From Paracoccaceae bacterium (GTDB taxonomy: Bacteria; Pseudomonadota; Alphaproteobacteria; Rhodobacterales; Rhodobacteraceae): a DNA stretch of 64,000 nucleotides. Positions within the stretch are counted from its first letter, which is position 1. Each line of letters starts with the position of its first letter. The notes under the pieces were generated by a model that saw only the letters and a program-made list of their open reading frames with translations, was not told where the DNA came from and did no database searches. This document shows positions 56,342 to 64,000 of the stretch, piece after piece. The translations under genes and the position numbers were made by a program. The DNA is taken from positions 123,309 to 187,308 of the forward strand of contig JAJEBG010000016.1 of assembly GCA_022824005.1 (NCBI GenBank), given 5' to 3'.

Positions 56342-57046
56342 TCACGGATAATGGATTTGAACCCGATCCCCTACAAAATGAGTTCGCCCATGTTCGATCG
56401 GTTGATCTTTCAGATCACAATTCAAACTTGTCGTGCAGAGCAAAGGGTCACCCGCGGAAATTTGCAAAAGATTGGCCTGAAGTGATGTCGCTCGAACGGC
56501 CGTGATGTGAGTCCACGCGCGGGTATAGTCGGGCAAGCCACAAGAATTCAGCGCCCGGGTCACTGAATGATATTGATACAGATATTGGTCCAGTTTCTGA
56601 AACCGCGTGGCATCAAAGATACTATGGAACAGCGCGATGGGCACATTGTCAGACTTTGACACTCCATAGAACACATGCACCGGTCGGCCCGCTTTGATAT
56701 GAAGGGCCTCCGCCTCTTGCGAGTTGGCGGGGCGTGTCAATATCTGCAAGACATCGCGTGAAGGCGTTCGACCACTCGCGGAAATATTTTGATGGAACCG
56801 CACCCGTTTGCCGATGGGGTATGGGGTCTTTTGTCCGGTGACAAAGACACCGCTTCCTCGCTTCGACCAGACCAATTGCTGTTGAGCGAGTGCCGAAAGC
56901 GCTTTACGAACTGTATGCCGATGAACACCAAATCGCTGAGATAAATGAGACTCGGTCGGTAATTTATCCCCTGAAACGAAGTGACCCAGAGCGATTTCGT
57001 TTGCCAATTCCGTCGCAATATCTTTCCAAAGTGCTTGTGGCGACAT
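56342..57046 (-). CDS. phnF: GntR family regulator of phosphonate metabolism
   Basis: HutC-subfamily repressor of 234 residues. The N-terminal winged helix (ATELANEIALGHFVSGDKLP then SQRFGVHRHTVRKALSALAQ) is joined to a UTRA ligand-binding domain (AEALHIKAGRPVHVFYGVSK through the C-terminal GRTHFVGDRVQI). It is transcribed away from phnG, with 75 nt between the start codons, so it likely controls the phnGHIJKLNM set and itself from that gap. GAAGG lies nine bases before its ATG. Confidence 0.9.
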   Translation of the reverse strand: MSPQALWKDIATELANEIALGHFVSGDKLPTESHLSQRFGVHRHTVRKALSALAQQQLVWSKRGSGVFVTGQKTPYPIGKRVRFHQNISASGRTPSRDVLQILTRPANSQEAEALHIKAGRPVHVFYGVSKSDNVPIALFHSIFDATRFQKLDQYLYQYHSVTRALNSCGLPDYTRAWTHITAVRATSLQANLLQISAGDPLLCTTSLNCDLKDQPIEHGRTHFVGDRVQIHYP

Positions 57047-57087
57047 TTTACAAAACCTTCACTTTTCATTGCGCACGATATCGGTTA

Positions 57088-57099
57088 ACAAAAATTTGT
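57088..57099. promoter_or_regulatory. Inverted repeat in the phnF-phnG gap
   Basis: ACAAA-aa-TTTGT is a perfect 5-2-5 dyad in the 75-nt gap between divergent phnF and phnG. It is the clearest symmetry there and could be a PhnF operator. A-rich short palindromes arise often by chance, so support is weak. Confidence 0.3.
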
Positions 57100-57121
57100 C
57101 TAGTTGTATATAGGAAAATTT

Positions 57122-57562
57122 ATGTCAATCGCCGACCGCCAAAATTGGTTATCCATCCTCGCCAAAGCGCCAACGCAGGAGCTACAAGATCGTGTCGCTT
57201 CAATGGACTCCTTGCCGCCTTACAAAGTCTTGCGGGCGGCCGAAATTGGCGCTGTGATGGTGCAGGGTCGCATGGGCGGAACCGGAGATGTATTCAATCT
57301 CGGGGAAATGACGGTGTCACGCTGCTCAGTTGAATTGCAAACTGGAGAGATCGGGCACGGGTACGTTCAGGGCCGCAACAGAGACAAAGTGAGACTTGTC
57401 GCTATTTTGGACGCTCTCTTGCAAACCCACCGAAGAGATCACCTGATGAAAACCATTATTTCACCTCTGCAAGCACAAATGGCAAAGGCAAAATCTCAGC
57501 GGGCGGCCAAAGCCGCGACGACCAAAGTCGATTTCTTCACGCTTGCGAGGGGAGAGGATTGA
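57122..57562 (+). CDS. phnG: C-P lyase subunit PhnG
   Basis: Subunit of the PhnGHIJ carbon-phosphorus lyase core, 146 residues. The pattern RQNWLSILAKAP...LRAAEIGAVMVQGRMGGTGDVFNLGEMTVSRCSV is typical for the family. With PhnI and PhnH it attaches the phosphonate to ribose of ATP to form ribose-triphosphate phosphonate. Start ATG 57122 has AGGAAA before it; the frame opened at 57104 has no better site. Its TGA overlaps the phnH ATG. Confidence 0.93.
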   Translation: MSIADRQNWLSILAKAPTQELQDRVASMDSLPPYKVLRAAEIGAVMVQGRMGGTGDVFNLGEMTVSRCSVELQTGEIGHGYVQGRNRDKVRLVAILDALLQTHRRDHLMKTIISPLQAQMAKAKSQRAAKAATTKVDFFTLARGED

Positions 57563-58134
57563 TGGCCGAAGCCGCTCTCAAAGGTGGATTTGAAAACCCA
57601 CCCATCGACAGTGCACGGGCCTTCCGTCGAATTACCAATGCCATGGCGCGTCCTGGCAAGATTGAAACCCTCGTGGGAGCCACCCCTCCCCCGCCCATGT
57701 CCGTGGCCGCAGGAACAGTTTTGTTGACCTTATGTGATCCTGATACTTCGCTTGCCTTGTTGGAAACACTGAACAACCAAGAAATCCGCGACTGGGTGAC
57801 GTTTCATACCGGTGCCCCTATCGTCTCTGCTCAAAGGGCCGATTTTGTCTTCGGCGCGTGGGATAATGTACGGCCCTTTCAGACATACAAAACTGGGGAA
57901 GCGCAATATCCCGACAGGTCCGCCACATTAGTGATTGAATGGGAAGAATTGAAAAATAGGGGTGCCCATCTCCAAGGGCCGGGCATTAAAGACATCGCCT
58001 TTTTGAACCTGCCATCCGTCCAACCCTTTGTCGAGAACGCGGCTCTGTTTCCATTGGGAATCGATTTTCTGTTCTGTTCCGATGACCAGATCGCGGGCCT
58101 TCCTCGCAGCACCAAAGTGTCGGAGTCCTCCTGA
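57562..58134 (+). CDS. phnH: C-P lyase subunit PhnH
   Basis: Subunit of the C-P lyase core complex, 190 residues. Family features are GGFENPPIDSARAFRRITNAMARPGKIE near the N-terminus (split over the first 40 residues) and the C-terminal GIDFLFCSDDQIAGLPRST. PhnH forms a dimer in the complex and is related to PLP-transferase folds without the cofactor lysine. ATG 57562 overlaps the phnG stop by one base and has GAGAGGA upstream. Its last base is shared with phnI. Confidence 0.93.
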   Translation: MAEAALKGGFENPPIDSARAFRRITNAMARPGKIETLVGATPPPPMSVAAGTVLLTLCDPDTSLALLETLNNQEIRDWVTFHTGAPIVSAQRADFVFGAWDNVRPFQTYKTGEAQYPDRSATLVIEWEELKNRGAHLQGPGIKDIAFLNLPSVQPFVENAALFPLGIDFLFCSDDQIAGLPRSTKVSESS

Positions 58135-59225
58135 TGTATGTCGCTGTAAAAGGGGGCGAAAAAGCCATCGACAATGCCCATGCGTGGTTGAGCGAAAAAC
58201 GTCGTGGCGATAAGGCGATCGCTGAAATCGGTGTTGGACAAATCCGTGAACAGCTGACCCTCGCGGTCAACCGCGTGATGGCCGAAGGATCGCTTTATGA
58301 TCCTGACCTCGCCTCTCTCGCTATCAAACAATCGCATGGTGACCTCATTGAGGCGATTTTCCTGATACGCGCCTATCGTACGACTTTGGCTCGTTTTGGC
58401 AAAACACGGCCCATCGAAACCACAAATATGGCGTGTATCAGAAGAATATCCGCCACATTCAAGGACGCTCCGGGAGGACAGATTCTAGGGCCAACCTTTG
58501 ATTACACGCACAGATTGCTAGATTTCACACTTGCCGCAGATAGCGAGACGAGCGTCGTGGAGTCTCAAGATATGTCTGACGCACAGATGTTGCCGCGCAT
58601 CACTGACTATCTCAACCAAGAAGGACTCATCCAACAGGAGATTCAAACCGGAGATGAACCCGGTGATTTAACTCGTGAACCCCTGCAATTGCCGGCGCAG
58701 CGGGACTTGCGGCTGCAATCCCTGACGCGGGGCGATGAAGGCTTCATCCTTGGAATGGCCTATTCAACTCAGCGGGGTTATGGCCGCAACCATCCATTCG
58801 TTGGAGAGTTACGCGTGGGTGGGGTTGTCGTTGAAATGGAGATTCCAGAATTGGGATTTTCCATTGAAATTGGTGAAATCGAAGTGACCGAATGTGAGAC
58901 GGTCAACCAATTTACCGGTTCAAAATCCGATCCTCCTCAATTCACCCGTGGCTATGGTTTGGTTTTTGGTCACTCTGAGCGCAAGTCCATCTCCATGGCC
59001 TTGGTTGACCGTGCTCTAAGATGGGCAGAACTAGGAGAGGATAATGTTGGCGTGCCGGCGCAAGACGAAGAGTTCGTACTTTATCATTCCGATAATATTC
59101 AGGCGACGGGTTTCCTCGAACATATCAAACTTCCCCATTACGTTGATTTCCAGTCCGAATTGGAGCTGATCCGCAAATTGCGTTGCGAGGCCGAAATCCC
59201 CAGTCGAGACGAGGAGGAGTCATGA
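58134..59225 (+). CDS. phnI: C-P lyase subunit PhnI
   Basis: Nucleosidase subunit of C-P lyase, 363 residues, which with PhnG and PhnH exchanges the adenine of ATP for phosphonate at ribose C1. The opening MYVAVKGGEKAIDNAHAWL and the internal GFILGMAYSTQRGYGRNHPF, then GYGLVFGHSERKSISMALVD, are diagnostic. It overlaps phnH by one base and phnJ by four, within the tightly packed C-P lyase set. Confidence 0.95.
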   Translation: MYVAVKGGEKAIDNAHAWLSEKRRGDKAIAEIGVGQIREQLTLAVNRVMAEGSLYDPDLASLAIKQSHGDLIEAIFLIRAYRTTLARFGKTRPIETTNMACIRRISATFKDAPGGQILGPTFDYTHRLLDFTLAADSETSVVESQDMSDAQMLPRITDYLNQEGLIQQEIQTGDEPGDLTREPLQLPAQRDLRLQSLTRGDEGFILGMAYSTQRGYGRNHPFVGELRVGGVVVEMEIPELGFSIEIGEIEVTECETVNQFTGSKSDPPQFTRGYGLVFGHSERKSISMALVDRALRWAELGEDNVGVPAQDEEFVLYHSDNIQATGFLEHIKLPHYVDFQSELELIRKLRCEAEIPSRDEEES

Positions 59226-60064
59226 ACGAATACAACTTTGCTTACCTCGATGAACAAACCAAAAGAATGATCCGTCGTGCCATTTTGAAAGGGTTGGCTA
59301 TCCCTGGCTATCAGGTTCCCTTCGCGAGTCGTGAGATGCCGATGCCCTATGGTTGGGGCACCGGCGGTGTGCAAGTATCAGCGGCGACGCTCACACCAGA
59401 AGACATATTTAAGGTCATTGACCAAGGGGCCGACGATACCACCAATGCCATTTCCATTCGTAAATTTTTTCAGAAAGTCACAGGTATTAAAGTGACCGAT
59501 AAGACCATTGATGCCACGGTCATTCAAACCCGCCACCGTATTCCTGAAACCTCGCTGACCGAAGATCAGATTTTGGTTTATCAAGTGCCTATACCTGAAC
59601 CCTTGCGGTTTTTGGAACCTTACGAAACCGAGACCCGTAAAATGCACGCTCTTGAAGAATACGGGCTGATGTATGTAAAACTCTACGAGGATATCAGCCG
59701 ACATGGTGCCATCGCGACCTCTTACGCCTATCCCGTCAAGGTTGAAGGGCGTTATGTCATGGATCCATCTCCGATTCCAAAATTTGACAATCCCAAAATG
59801 GAAATGGCGGCCATCCAAATATTTGGCGCCGGACGCGAGCAACGGATTTATGCCCTCCCCCCTTATACGCAAGTCGTCAGTCTTGACTTTGACGATTATC
59901 CCTTTGAGGCTTCCAAAGCCGACCACGTTTGTGACATTTGCGGATCGAGTGACACCTATCTTGATGAGGTCATCGTTGACGATCAAGGTGGACGGATTTT
60001 TGTTTGCTCGGATACTGATTTCTGTGCCGCACAGCAATCAGCGGCGCTTGAGAGTTCGGAATGA
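59222..60064 (+). CDS. phnJ: C-P lyase radical SAM subunit PhnJ
   Basis: Catalytic subunit that cleaves the carbon-phosphorus bond by S-adenosylmethionine radical chemistry, releasing the alkane and a cyclic ribose phosphate. It has 280 residues. The four cysteines follow the C-x2-C-x21-C-x5-C spacing (CDIC ... FVCSDTDFC) of PhnJ, which binds one [4Fe-4S] cluster plus a thiyl Cys. GYQVPFASREMPMPYGWGTGG is family-typical. GAGGAGG precedes ATG 59222, which overlaps the phnI stop. Confidence 0.96.
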   Translation: MNEYNFAYLDEQTKRMIRRAILKGLAIPGYQVPFASREMPMPYGWGTGGVQVSAATLTPEDIFKVIDQGADDTTNAISIRKFFQKVTGIKVTDKTIDATVIQTRHRIPETSLTEDQILVYQVPIPEPLRFLEPYETETRKMHALEEYGLMYVKLYEDISRHGAIATSYAYPVKVEGRYVMDPSPIPKFDNPKMEMAAIQIFGAGREQRIYALPPYTQVVSLDFDDYPFEASKADHVCDICGSSDTYLDEVIVDDQGGRIFVCSDTDFCAAQQSAALESSE

Positions 60065-60831
60065 CGCCCTTGTTGTCTGTCTATAACCTGACCAAAATGT
60101 ATGGTCATCGGGTGGGTTGCCAAGACATCAATTTGGACCTGTATCCCAGCGAGGTTCTTGGTATCGTCGGCGAGAGCGGGTCAGGAAAATCCACTTTGCT
60201 CAATTGTCTCGCCGGCCAACTCACTCCTGACCGAGGGCGGATCCAATTCAAGACCCGTAGTGGCGACGTCAAGGACACGTTGACACTGTCAGAGCCAGAA
60301 CAGCTAATGTTGTCCCGCACTGATTGGGCTTTTGTCCATCAAAACCCGCGCGACGGCTTGCGAATGTCGGTGAGCGCGGGCGGAAATGTGGGCGAGAGAT
60401 TGATGGCCGTCGGGTCCCGTCATTATGGGCATATCAGAACCACAGCGATTGACTGGCTTGATCGGGTTGAAATTACCGCCGATCGCATCGATGACCGACC
60501 GACATCATTTTCTGGCGGCATGCAGCAGCGTTTGCAAATTGCCCGCAATTTGGTGACAGGTCCTCGTTTGGTATTTATGGATGAGCCCACCGGTGGGTTG
60601 GATGTCTCTGTGCAGGCCCGCCTGTTGGACCTTTTGCGCAATCTGGTTCGTGACATGGGTTTGTCGGCCATTATCGTCACCCATGATCTCGCCGTTGTCC
60701 GCCTGCTAGCCGATCGCTTAATGGTCATGAAAGAGGGTCAAGCCGTTGAGAGCGGGTTGACGGACCAAGTCCTTGATGATCCCCAGCACGCCTATACGCA
60801 GTTGCTCGTGAGCTCAGTTCTGCAAGCGTGA
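60061..60831 (+). CDS. phnK: C-P lyase-associated ABC ATPase PhnK
   Basis: ABC-type ATPase of 256 residues that docks on the PhnGHIJ core rather than driving transport. Walker A GESGSGKST, Q-loop HQNPRDGLRMSVSAGGNVGERL, signature FSGGMQQRLQIARNL, Walker B LVFMDEPTGGLDVSVQ and switch IIVTHDLAVV are present. Similarity to dipeptide-importer ATPases (DppD-like) is expected for PhnK. It overlaps phnJ and phnL by four bases each. Confidence 0.93.
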   Translation: MTPLLSVYNLTKMYGHRVGCQDINLDLYPSEVLGIVGESGSGKSTLLNCLAGQLTPDRGRIQFKTRSGDVKDTLTLSEPEQLMLSRTDWAFVHQNPRDGLRMSVSAGGNVGERLMAVGSRHYGHIRTTAIDWLDRVEITADRIDDRPTSFSGGMQQRLQIARNLVTGPRLVFMDEPTGGLDVSVQARLLDLLRNLVRDMGLSAIIVTHDLAVVRLLADRLMVMKEGQAVESGLTDQVLDDPQHAYTQLLVSSVLQA

Positions 60832-61523
60832 GATATGCCATGATAGATGTCAAACACCTCGCCAAACACTTTGTCTTGTATCATCAAGGCGCGACCGTCA
60901 TTCCTGTCTTTCAGGAGGCCAATTTCAGCGTCGCTAAAGGCGAATGTGTGGCTCTCACCGGAGCTTCCGGTGCTGGCAAATCAACATTGATGCGCATGAT
61001 ATATGGGAATTATCTCTGCAAAGCCGGGTCCATCAAGGTCAATCATGTTGAAATGGTGGGGGCGCATCCACACGATGTCATGCAATTGCGTCGTACAACT
61101 ATCGGCTATGTCAGCCAGTTTCTGCGCGTGGTGCCACGCGTATCGACCGTGGATGTCGTCGCTGAACCTCTGCTCGCCGTCGGCGAGAAGCCTATCCATG
61201 CCCAAGAAAAGTCTCAGGAACTGCTTTCTCTGTTGAACATTCCAAAAAGGTTATGGTCTCTATCGCCGACCACATTTTCAGGGGGTGAACAGCAACGGGT
61301 CAACATCGCCCGAGGTTTTGTTTATGATTATCCGGCCTTGCTATTGGACGAGCCCACTGCCAGTCTGGATAGCCAAAACCGTGACGTCGTATTAGGTCTC
61401 ATTGAACGCGCCAAGTCCAATGGAAAAGCGATCATCGGAATCTTTCATGACCCATCCGTCCGTGACCAAGTTTGCGATCGCGTTGTCGATGTTTCGCAAT
61501 TCATGCCTGAGGCCGCCGCATGA
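60828..61523 (+). CDS. phnL: C-P lyase-associated ABC ATPase PhnL
   Basis: Second non-transport ABC ATPase of the C-P lyase system, 231 residues, binding to the PhnK dimer on the core complex. Walker [11 protein letters not shown]-loop YVSQFLRVVPRVSTVDVVAEPL, signature [15 protein letters not shown] and Walker B ALLLDEPTASLD are intact. GTG 60828 overlaps the phnK stop; ATG 60840 four codons later is an equally good start. It overlaps phnN by four bases. Confidence 0.92.
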   Translation: MRYAMIDVKHLAKHFVLYHQGATVIPVFQEANFSVAKGECVALTGASGAGKSTLMRMIYGNYLCKAGSIKVNHVEMVGAHPHDVMQLRRTTIGYVSQFLRVVPRVSTVDVVAEPLLAVGEKPIHAQEKSQELLSLLNIPKRLWSLSPTTFSGGEQQRVNIARGFVYDYPALLLDEPTASLDSQNRDVVLGLIERAKSNGKAIIGIFHDPSVRDQVCDRVVDVSQFMPEAAA

Positions 61524-62074
61524 GCAAAGGCCGATTGATCGCTTTCGTGGGACCTTCGGGCGTCGGGAAAGATACGGTGATGGCTCATCTTACGACCACG
61601 GTTGAAGGTTTGCATCAGGCCCAGCGCGTGATCACCCGTGCCTCTGATCGGCAGGGCGAAAACCATATCCCTGTTTCCGTCAACCAGTTTAAAGCCGCTC
61701 GTGATGCCGGCGAATATGCGCTTCATTGGGAGGCTCATGGACTTTACTATGGCGTTCCTCACACCTCGCTGACAATATTGGATGAAGGCAATGATGTCTT
61801 GATCAATCTCTCACGCCATATCATTCGAGAGGCCGCGAAAAAATATTCGCCATTTATCGTCATCCATCTCACGGCCTCTCGAGATGTCTTGGCGCGCCGG
61901 CTAGAGGACCGAGACCGAGAGAATGATGCCAATATCTTAGCGCGGCTCAACCGCCCATCCGACATCATTCATCCCGATCTAAAAGCCATCACAATCGATA
62001 ATTCACGAGATATCAAGGTGACCGTCTCGACGATTTGTTCTCAGCTTTCTTTGTCCCAAAAGGATTCAACGTGA
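61520..62074 (+). CDS. phnN: Ribose 1,5-bisphosphate phosphokinase
   Basis: Guanylate-kinase-fold enzyme of 184 residues that phosphorylates ribose 1,5-bisphosphate to PRPP, so the ribose of the C-P lyase product is recycled. P-loop VGPSGVGKDTVMA and the acceptor-binding RVITRASDRQGENHIPVS region are clear. The conserved HWEAHGLYYGVP matches the substrate loop. It is placed before phnM, overlapping phnL by 4 nt and phnM by 4 nt. Confidence 0.92.
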   Translation: MSKGRLIAFVGPSGVGKDTVMAHLTTTVEGLHQAQRVITRASDRQGENHIPVSVNQFKAARDAGEYALHWEAHGLYYGVPHTSLTILDEGNDVLINLSRHIIREAAKKYSPFIVIHLTASRDVLARRLEDRDRENDANILARLNRPSDIIHPDLKAITIDNSRDIKVTVSTICSQLSLSQKDST

Positions 62075-63216
62075 CCGTTGAGTTGATACTCACCAACGCT
62101 AAACTTGTCTTGGAACATGAAGTGCGTGTGGGGACTTTGATCTGTCGGGGAGATACTATCACTGAGATTTCTTCCAGCTCATCCTCGGTGCCCGGTGCGA
62201 TTGACTGTGGTGGAAATTTCATCGCGCCGGGATTGGTCGAATTGCACACCGATAATCTTGAGCGACATCTTGAACCCCGCCCGGCCGTCAAATGGCCCAA
62301 GCGCGAGGCCGTTCTAGCGCATGACGCTGAATTGGCCGCATGCGGAATCACGACTGTTTTTGATGCCATGCGGGTGGGCTCAATACCCTCATCTGATCAT
62401 TCAGATACCGACAATTACGCCCGCGAATTGGCCGATGTCTTGCTCAAACTGAAGGCGCAAGATCAGCTGAAAATCAGTCACTTTATCCATTTGCGCGCTG
62501 AAATATGCTCTGAGACTCTGGAACAGGAACTGAACAAGTTCACCAAGGAGGATTGCGTTCAGATTATTTCAGTGATGGACCATACCCCGTGCGCTCGGCA
62601 ATTTGCCAACTTGTCACAATTCCGCACCTATGCAACAAGAAAAGGTGGGTTGACGGATGAAGAATTTGATCAGCATGTGGCCCAACTCAAGGCTATCTCA
62701 GCCCGTTATTCAGTTCGTCATGAAAGGGCCGCTTGCGAGGCGGCGGCCCGATTGGGCTCAGTCTTGGCAAGCCACGATGACACGGAAATTGCTCATGTGG
62801 AGACTTCTGCACAACGCGGGATGACTTTCGCCGAATTTCCAACCACAATGATCGCCGCGGAGGCCTGCCGAGATTACAATATCGCTATCATGATGGGGGC
62901 ACCCAATTTAATTCGCGGCGAGTCGCATTCCGGCAATGTCTCCGCCGCCGAATTGGCGCGCAAAGATTTGTTGGATATCGTCTCGTCTGATTACGTTCCG
63001 GCGGCATTGTTTCAATCAGCGTTGGTCCTCGGCACTCTTTGGGATGATCTACCGCGTGCTATCAAAACTGTGACCTTGGCACCAGCACGCGCCGCAGGAC
63101 TGATGGATCGTGGATCATTAGCGGTCGGCCAGCGAGCTGATTTAATCCAGTTTCGTCTTGATCAAAATAGGGGGATTGTCGACCGCGTCTGGTCTCAGGG
63201 TCAATCAATTTTCTAG
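62071..63216 (+). CDS. phnM: Alpha-D-ribose 1-methylphosphonate 5-triphosphate diphosphatase
   Basis: Amidohydrolase-fold metal enzyme of 381 residues that removes pyrophosphate from the ribose-triphosphate phosphonate before PhnJ acts. Motifs are GLVELHTDNLERHLEPRP (metal ligands), ISVMDHTPCARQF, IAHVETSAQRGMTFAEFPTT and the MMGAPNLIRGESHSGN loop. The open frame extends upstream to 62035, but GTG 62071 overlaps the phnN stop and has AAAGGA eight bases before it, giving VTVELILTNAKLV. Confidence 0.94.
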   Translation: MTVELILTNAKLVLEHEVRVGTLICRGDTITEISSSSSSVPGAIDCGGNFIAPGLVELHTDNLERHLEPRPAVKWPKREAVLAHDAELAACGITTVFDAMRVGSIPSSDHSDTDNYARELADVLLKLKAQDQLKISHFIHLRAEICSETLEQELNKFTKEDCVQIISVMDHTPCARQFANLSQFRTYATRKGGLTDEEFDQHVAQLKAISARYSVRHERAACEAAARLGSVLASHDDTEIAHVETSAQRGMTFAEFPTTMIAAEACRDYNIAIMMGAPNLIRGESHSGNVSAAELARKDLLDIVSSDYVPAALFQSALVLGTLWDDLPRAIKTVTLAPARAAGLMDRGSLAVGQRADLIQFRLDQNRGIVDRVWSQGQSIF

Positions 63217-63282
63217 GACGAATGATCTGAGGCGGCCAATATCTCTTCAACGTCAAGCATTAGGTTCAAATAAGGAGTTCAC

Positions 63283-64000
63283 ATGGCCCTGTCGAAAATT
63301 GGCATCGCCGTCAATCTCAAGTCGTTCAATGAATTAAAAACTTGGATAATGGCAGAAAATCGGCCTATCGAAATCAAGGATTTTATTTATCCACATGTGA
63401 TCACAAGCGATTCCCGTGACCTCATCTTTCAATACCAAAAGGCCCTTGACGGATATGGCGGCGAATTCGGCATTCATGGTCCCTTCTTCGGCCTTGATAT
63501 CTCCACTCCTGATCCCGATATGCGCAAAATTGTTCAGAAGCGTTTGACCAAGGGATTGACGATTTGCGACGCTTTAGGTGCGACCTATATGGTCGTCCAC
63601 AGCCCATTCAACGATTGGCATCGCCTCAATCGCGGTCAATATCCTCATCTCATCCCATCAATGCTAAGGGATATGGAGATATGTCTGTCGCCAATATTGG
63701 ATATTGCAGAAAAAATTGGTTGCACTCTGGTTTTAGAAAATTGTGGCGATACCGACCCAAATTTGCGAAAACAGGCCATATCAGAGATTAACCACCCAAA
63801 TTTCAAAATTTCCATTGACACCGGGCACGCACAATTGACGCATACAAACTATTCAGCACCGGCTTTGGTAGACTTTATTGACAATGCCTCTGAAGATTTG
63901 GCCCACGTTCACTTGCAGGATGTTGATGGCTATGCCGACCGGCACTGGCACCCCGGCGACGGTGTCATCAACTGGTTGCCCGTCCTTGAGGCCATCAACA
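63283..64000 (+). CDS. Sugar phosphate isomerase/epimerase-like TIM-barrel protein (partial)
   Basis: The first 239 codons of a gene that continues beyond the window. The barrel has metal-ligand motifs of the AP-endonuclease-2/xylose-isomerase-like superfamily: FGIHGPFFGLDI, TYMVVHSP, TLVLENCGD, ISIDTGHAQL, LAHVHLQDVDGYADRHWHPGDG. AAGGAG lies seven bases before the ATG. It begins 66 nt after phnM and is probably in the same transcript, which raises the idea that it acts on ribose phosphates released by the pathway or on a specific phosphonate. The function is unassigned. Confidence 0.8.
   Translation, partial: MALSKIGIAVNLKSFNELKTWIMAENRPIEIKDFIYPHVITSDSRDLIFQYQKALDGYGGEFGIHGPFFGLDISTPDPDMRKIVQKRLTKGLTICDALGATYMVVHSPFNDWHRLNRGQYPHLIPSMLRDMEICLSPILDIAEKIGCTLVLENCGDTDPNLRKQAISEINHPNFKISIDTGHAQLTHTNYSAPALVDFIDNASEDLAHVHLQDVDGYADRHWHPGDGVINWLPVLEAIN

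Noticed and set aside
57085..57112. Promoter TTAACA-16-TATATA for phnG
   Set aside because: Transcription would start almost at the ATG, and the -10 would overlap the ribosome-binding AGGAAA.
1..64000. CRISPR array, rRNA operon, insertion sequence or prophage
   Set aside because: No regularly spaced repeats, no rRNA sequence, no transposase or phage structural genes were seen.

Overview
The window looks like chromosomal DNA from a marine alphaproteobacterium of moderate GC content (about half GC by eye). I infer this from the gene set: ProS of the short alphaproteobacterial type, an Hda-like DnaA regulator, class I PHA synthase, a form II (AYRGAGR) CO-dehydrogenase-like operon, an MntX-type manganese transporter and a complete C-P lyase cluster. 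MntX plus cox plus phn at this GC content suggests a Roseobacter relative or, more likely, the SAR116 clade. That placement is inference and needs rRNA or marker genes.

Layout. 0.4-9.2 kb (+): an AI-2E/PerM-type permease, Hda-like ATPase, ppk, ppx, proS and lolC/E-lolD, tightly packed and often overlapping. 9.3-16.2 kb (-): an orphan protein that looks like an M48 peptidase without its zinc site, then a fatty-acid degradation operon read leftwards as GST > thiolase > FadB/J-type fusion > acyl-CoA synthetase. 16.3-20 kb: an MntX-like transporter with a Fur/Mur-type palindrome upstream, two PaaI-type thioesterases and a MATE exporter. 20-25.5 kb: pyrD, tRNA-Gly, an ABC half-exporter, a second acyl-CoA synthetase and tRNA-Thr. 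25.6-30.8 kb: divergent phaC/phaZ for polyhydroxybutyrate, then a SLC13-type permease with RCK_C domains.

30.8-43.5 kb is the accessory, decaying part. It holds a short-chain dehydrogenase pseudogene, dxs, a type I polyketide synthase pseudogene (KS-AT-DH with three nonsense codons and a frameshift), a glutamine-amidotransferase/inositol-monophosphatase fusion lacking the amidotransferase nucleophile, a HEPN-like protein with an R-x4-H motif, an agmatinase-family gene, and a DUF4258/MqsA-like toxin-antitoxin pair whose toxin has no normal start codon. It ends in a GC-rich hairpin patch.

43.5-50.7 kb (-): a form II cox operon in the order coxD-coxE-xdhC/coxI-coxS-coxL-coxM. 51.1-64 kb: tRNA-Met and a phosphonate cluster: phnC-phnD-terminator-phnE1-phnE2-hexapeptide acetyltransferase, phnF (divergent regulator), phnGHIJKLNM, and a TIM-barrel isomerase/epimerase-like gene cut by the window end. 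Together these genes describe a nutrient-scavenging marine heterotroph that stores carbon as PHB and phosphate as polyphosphate, takes phosphorus from phosphonates, and may gain energy from a CO-dehydrogenase-like molybdoenzyme whose substrate is unproven.
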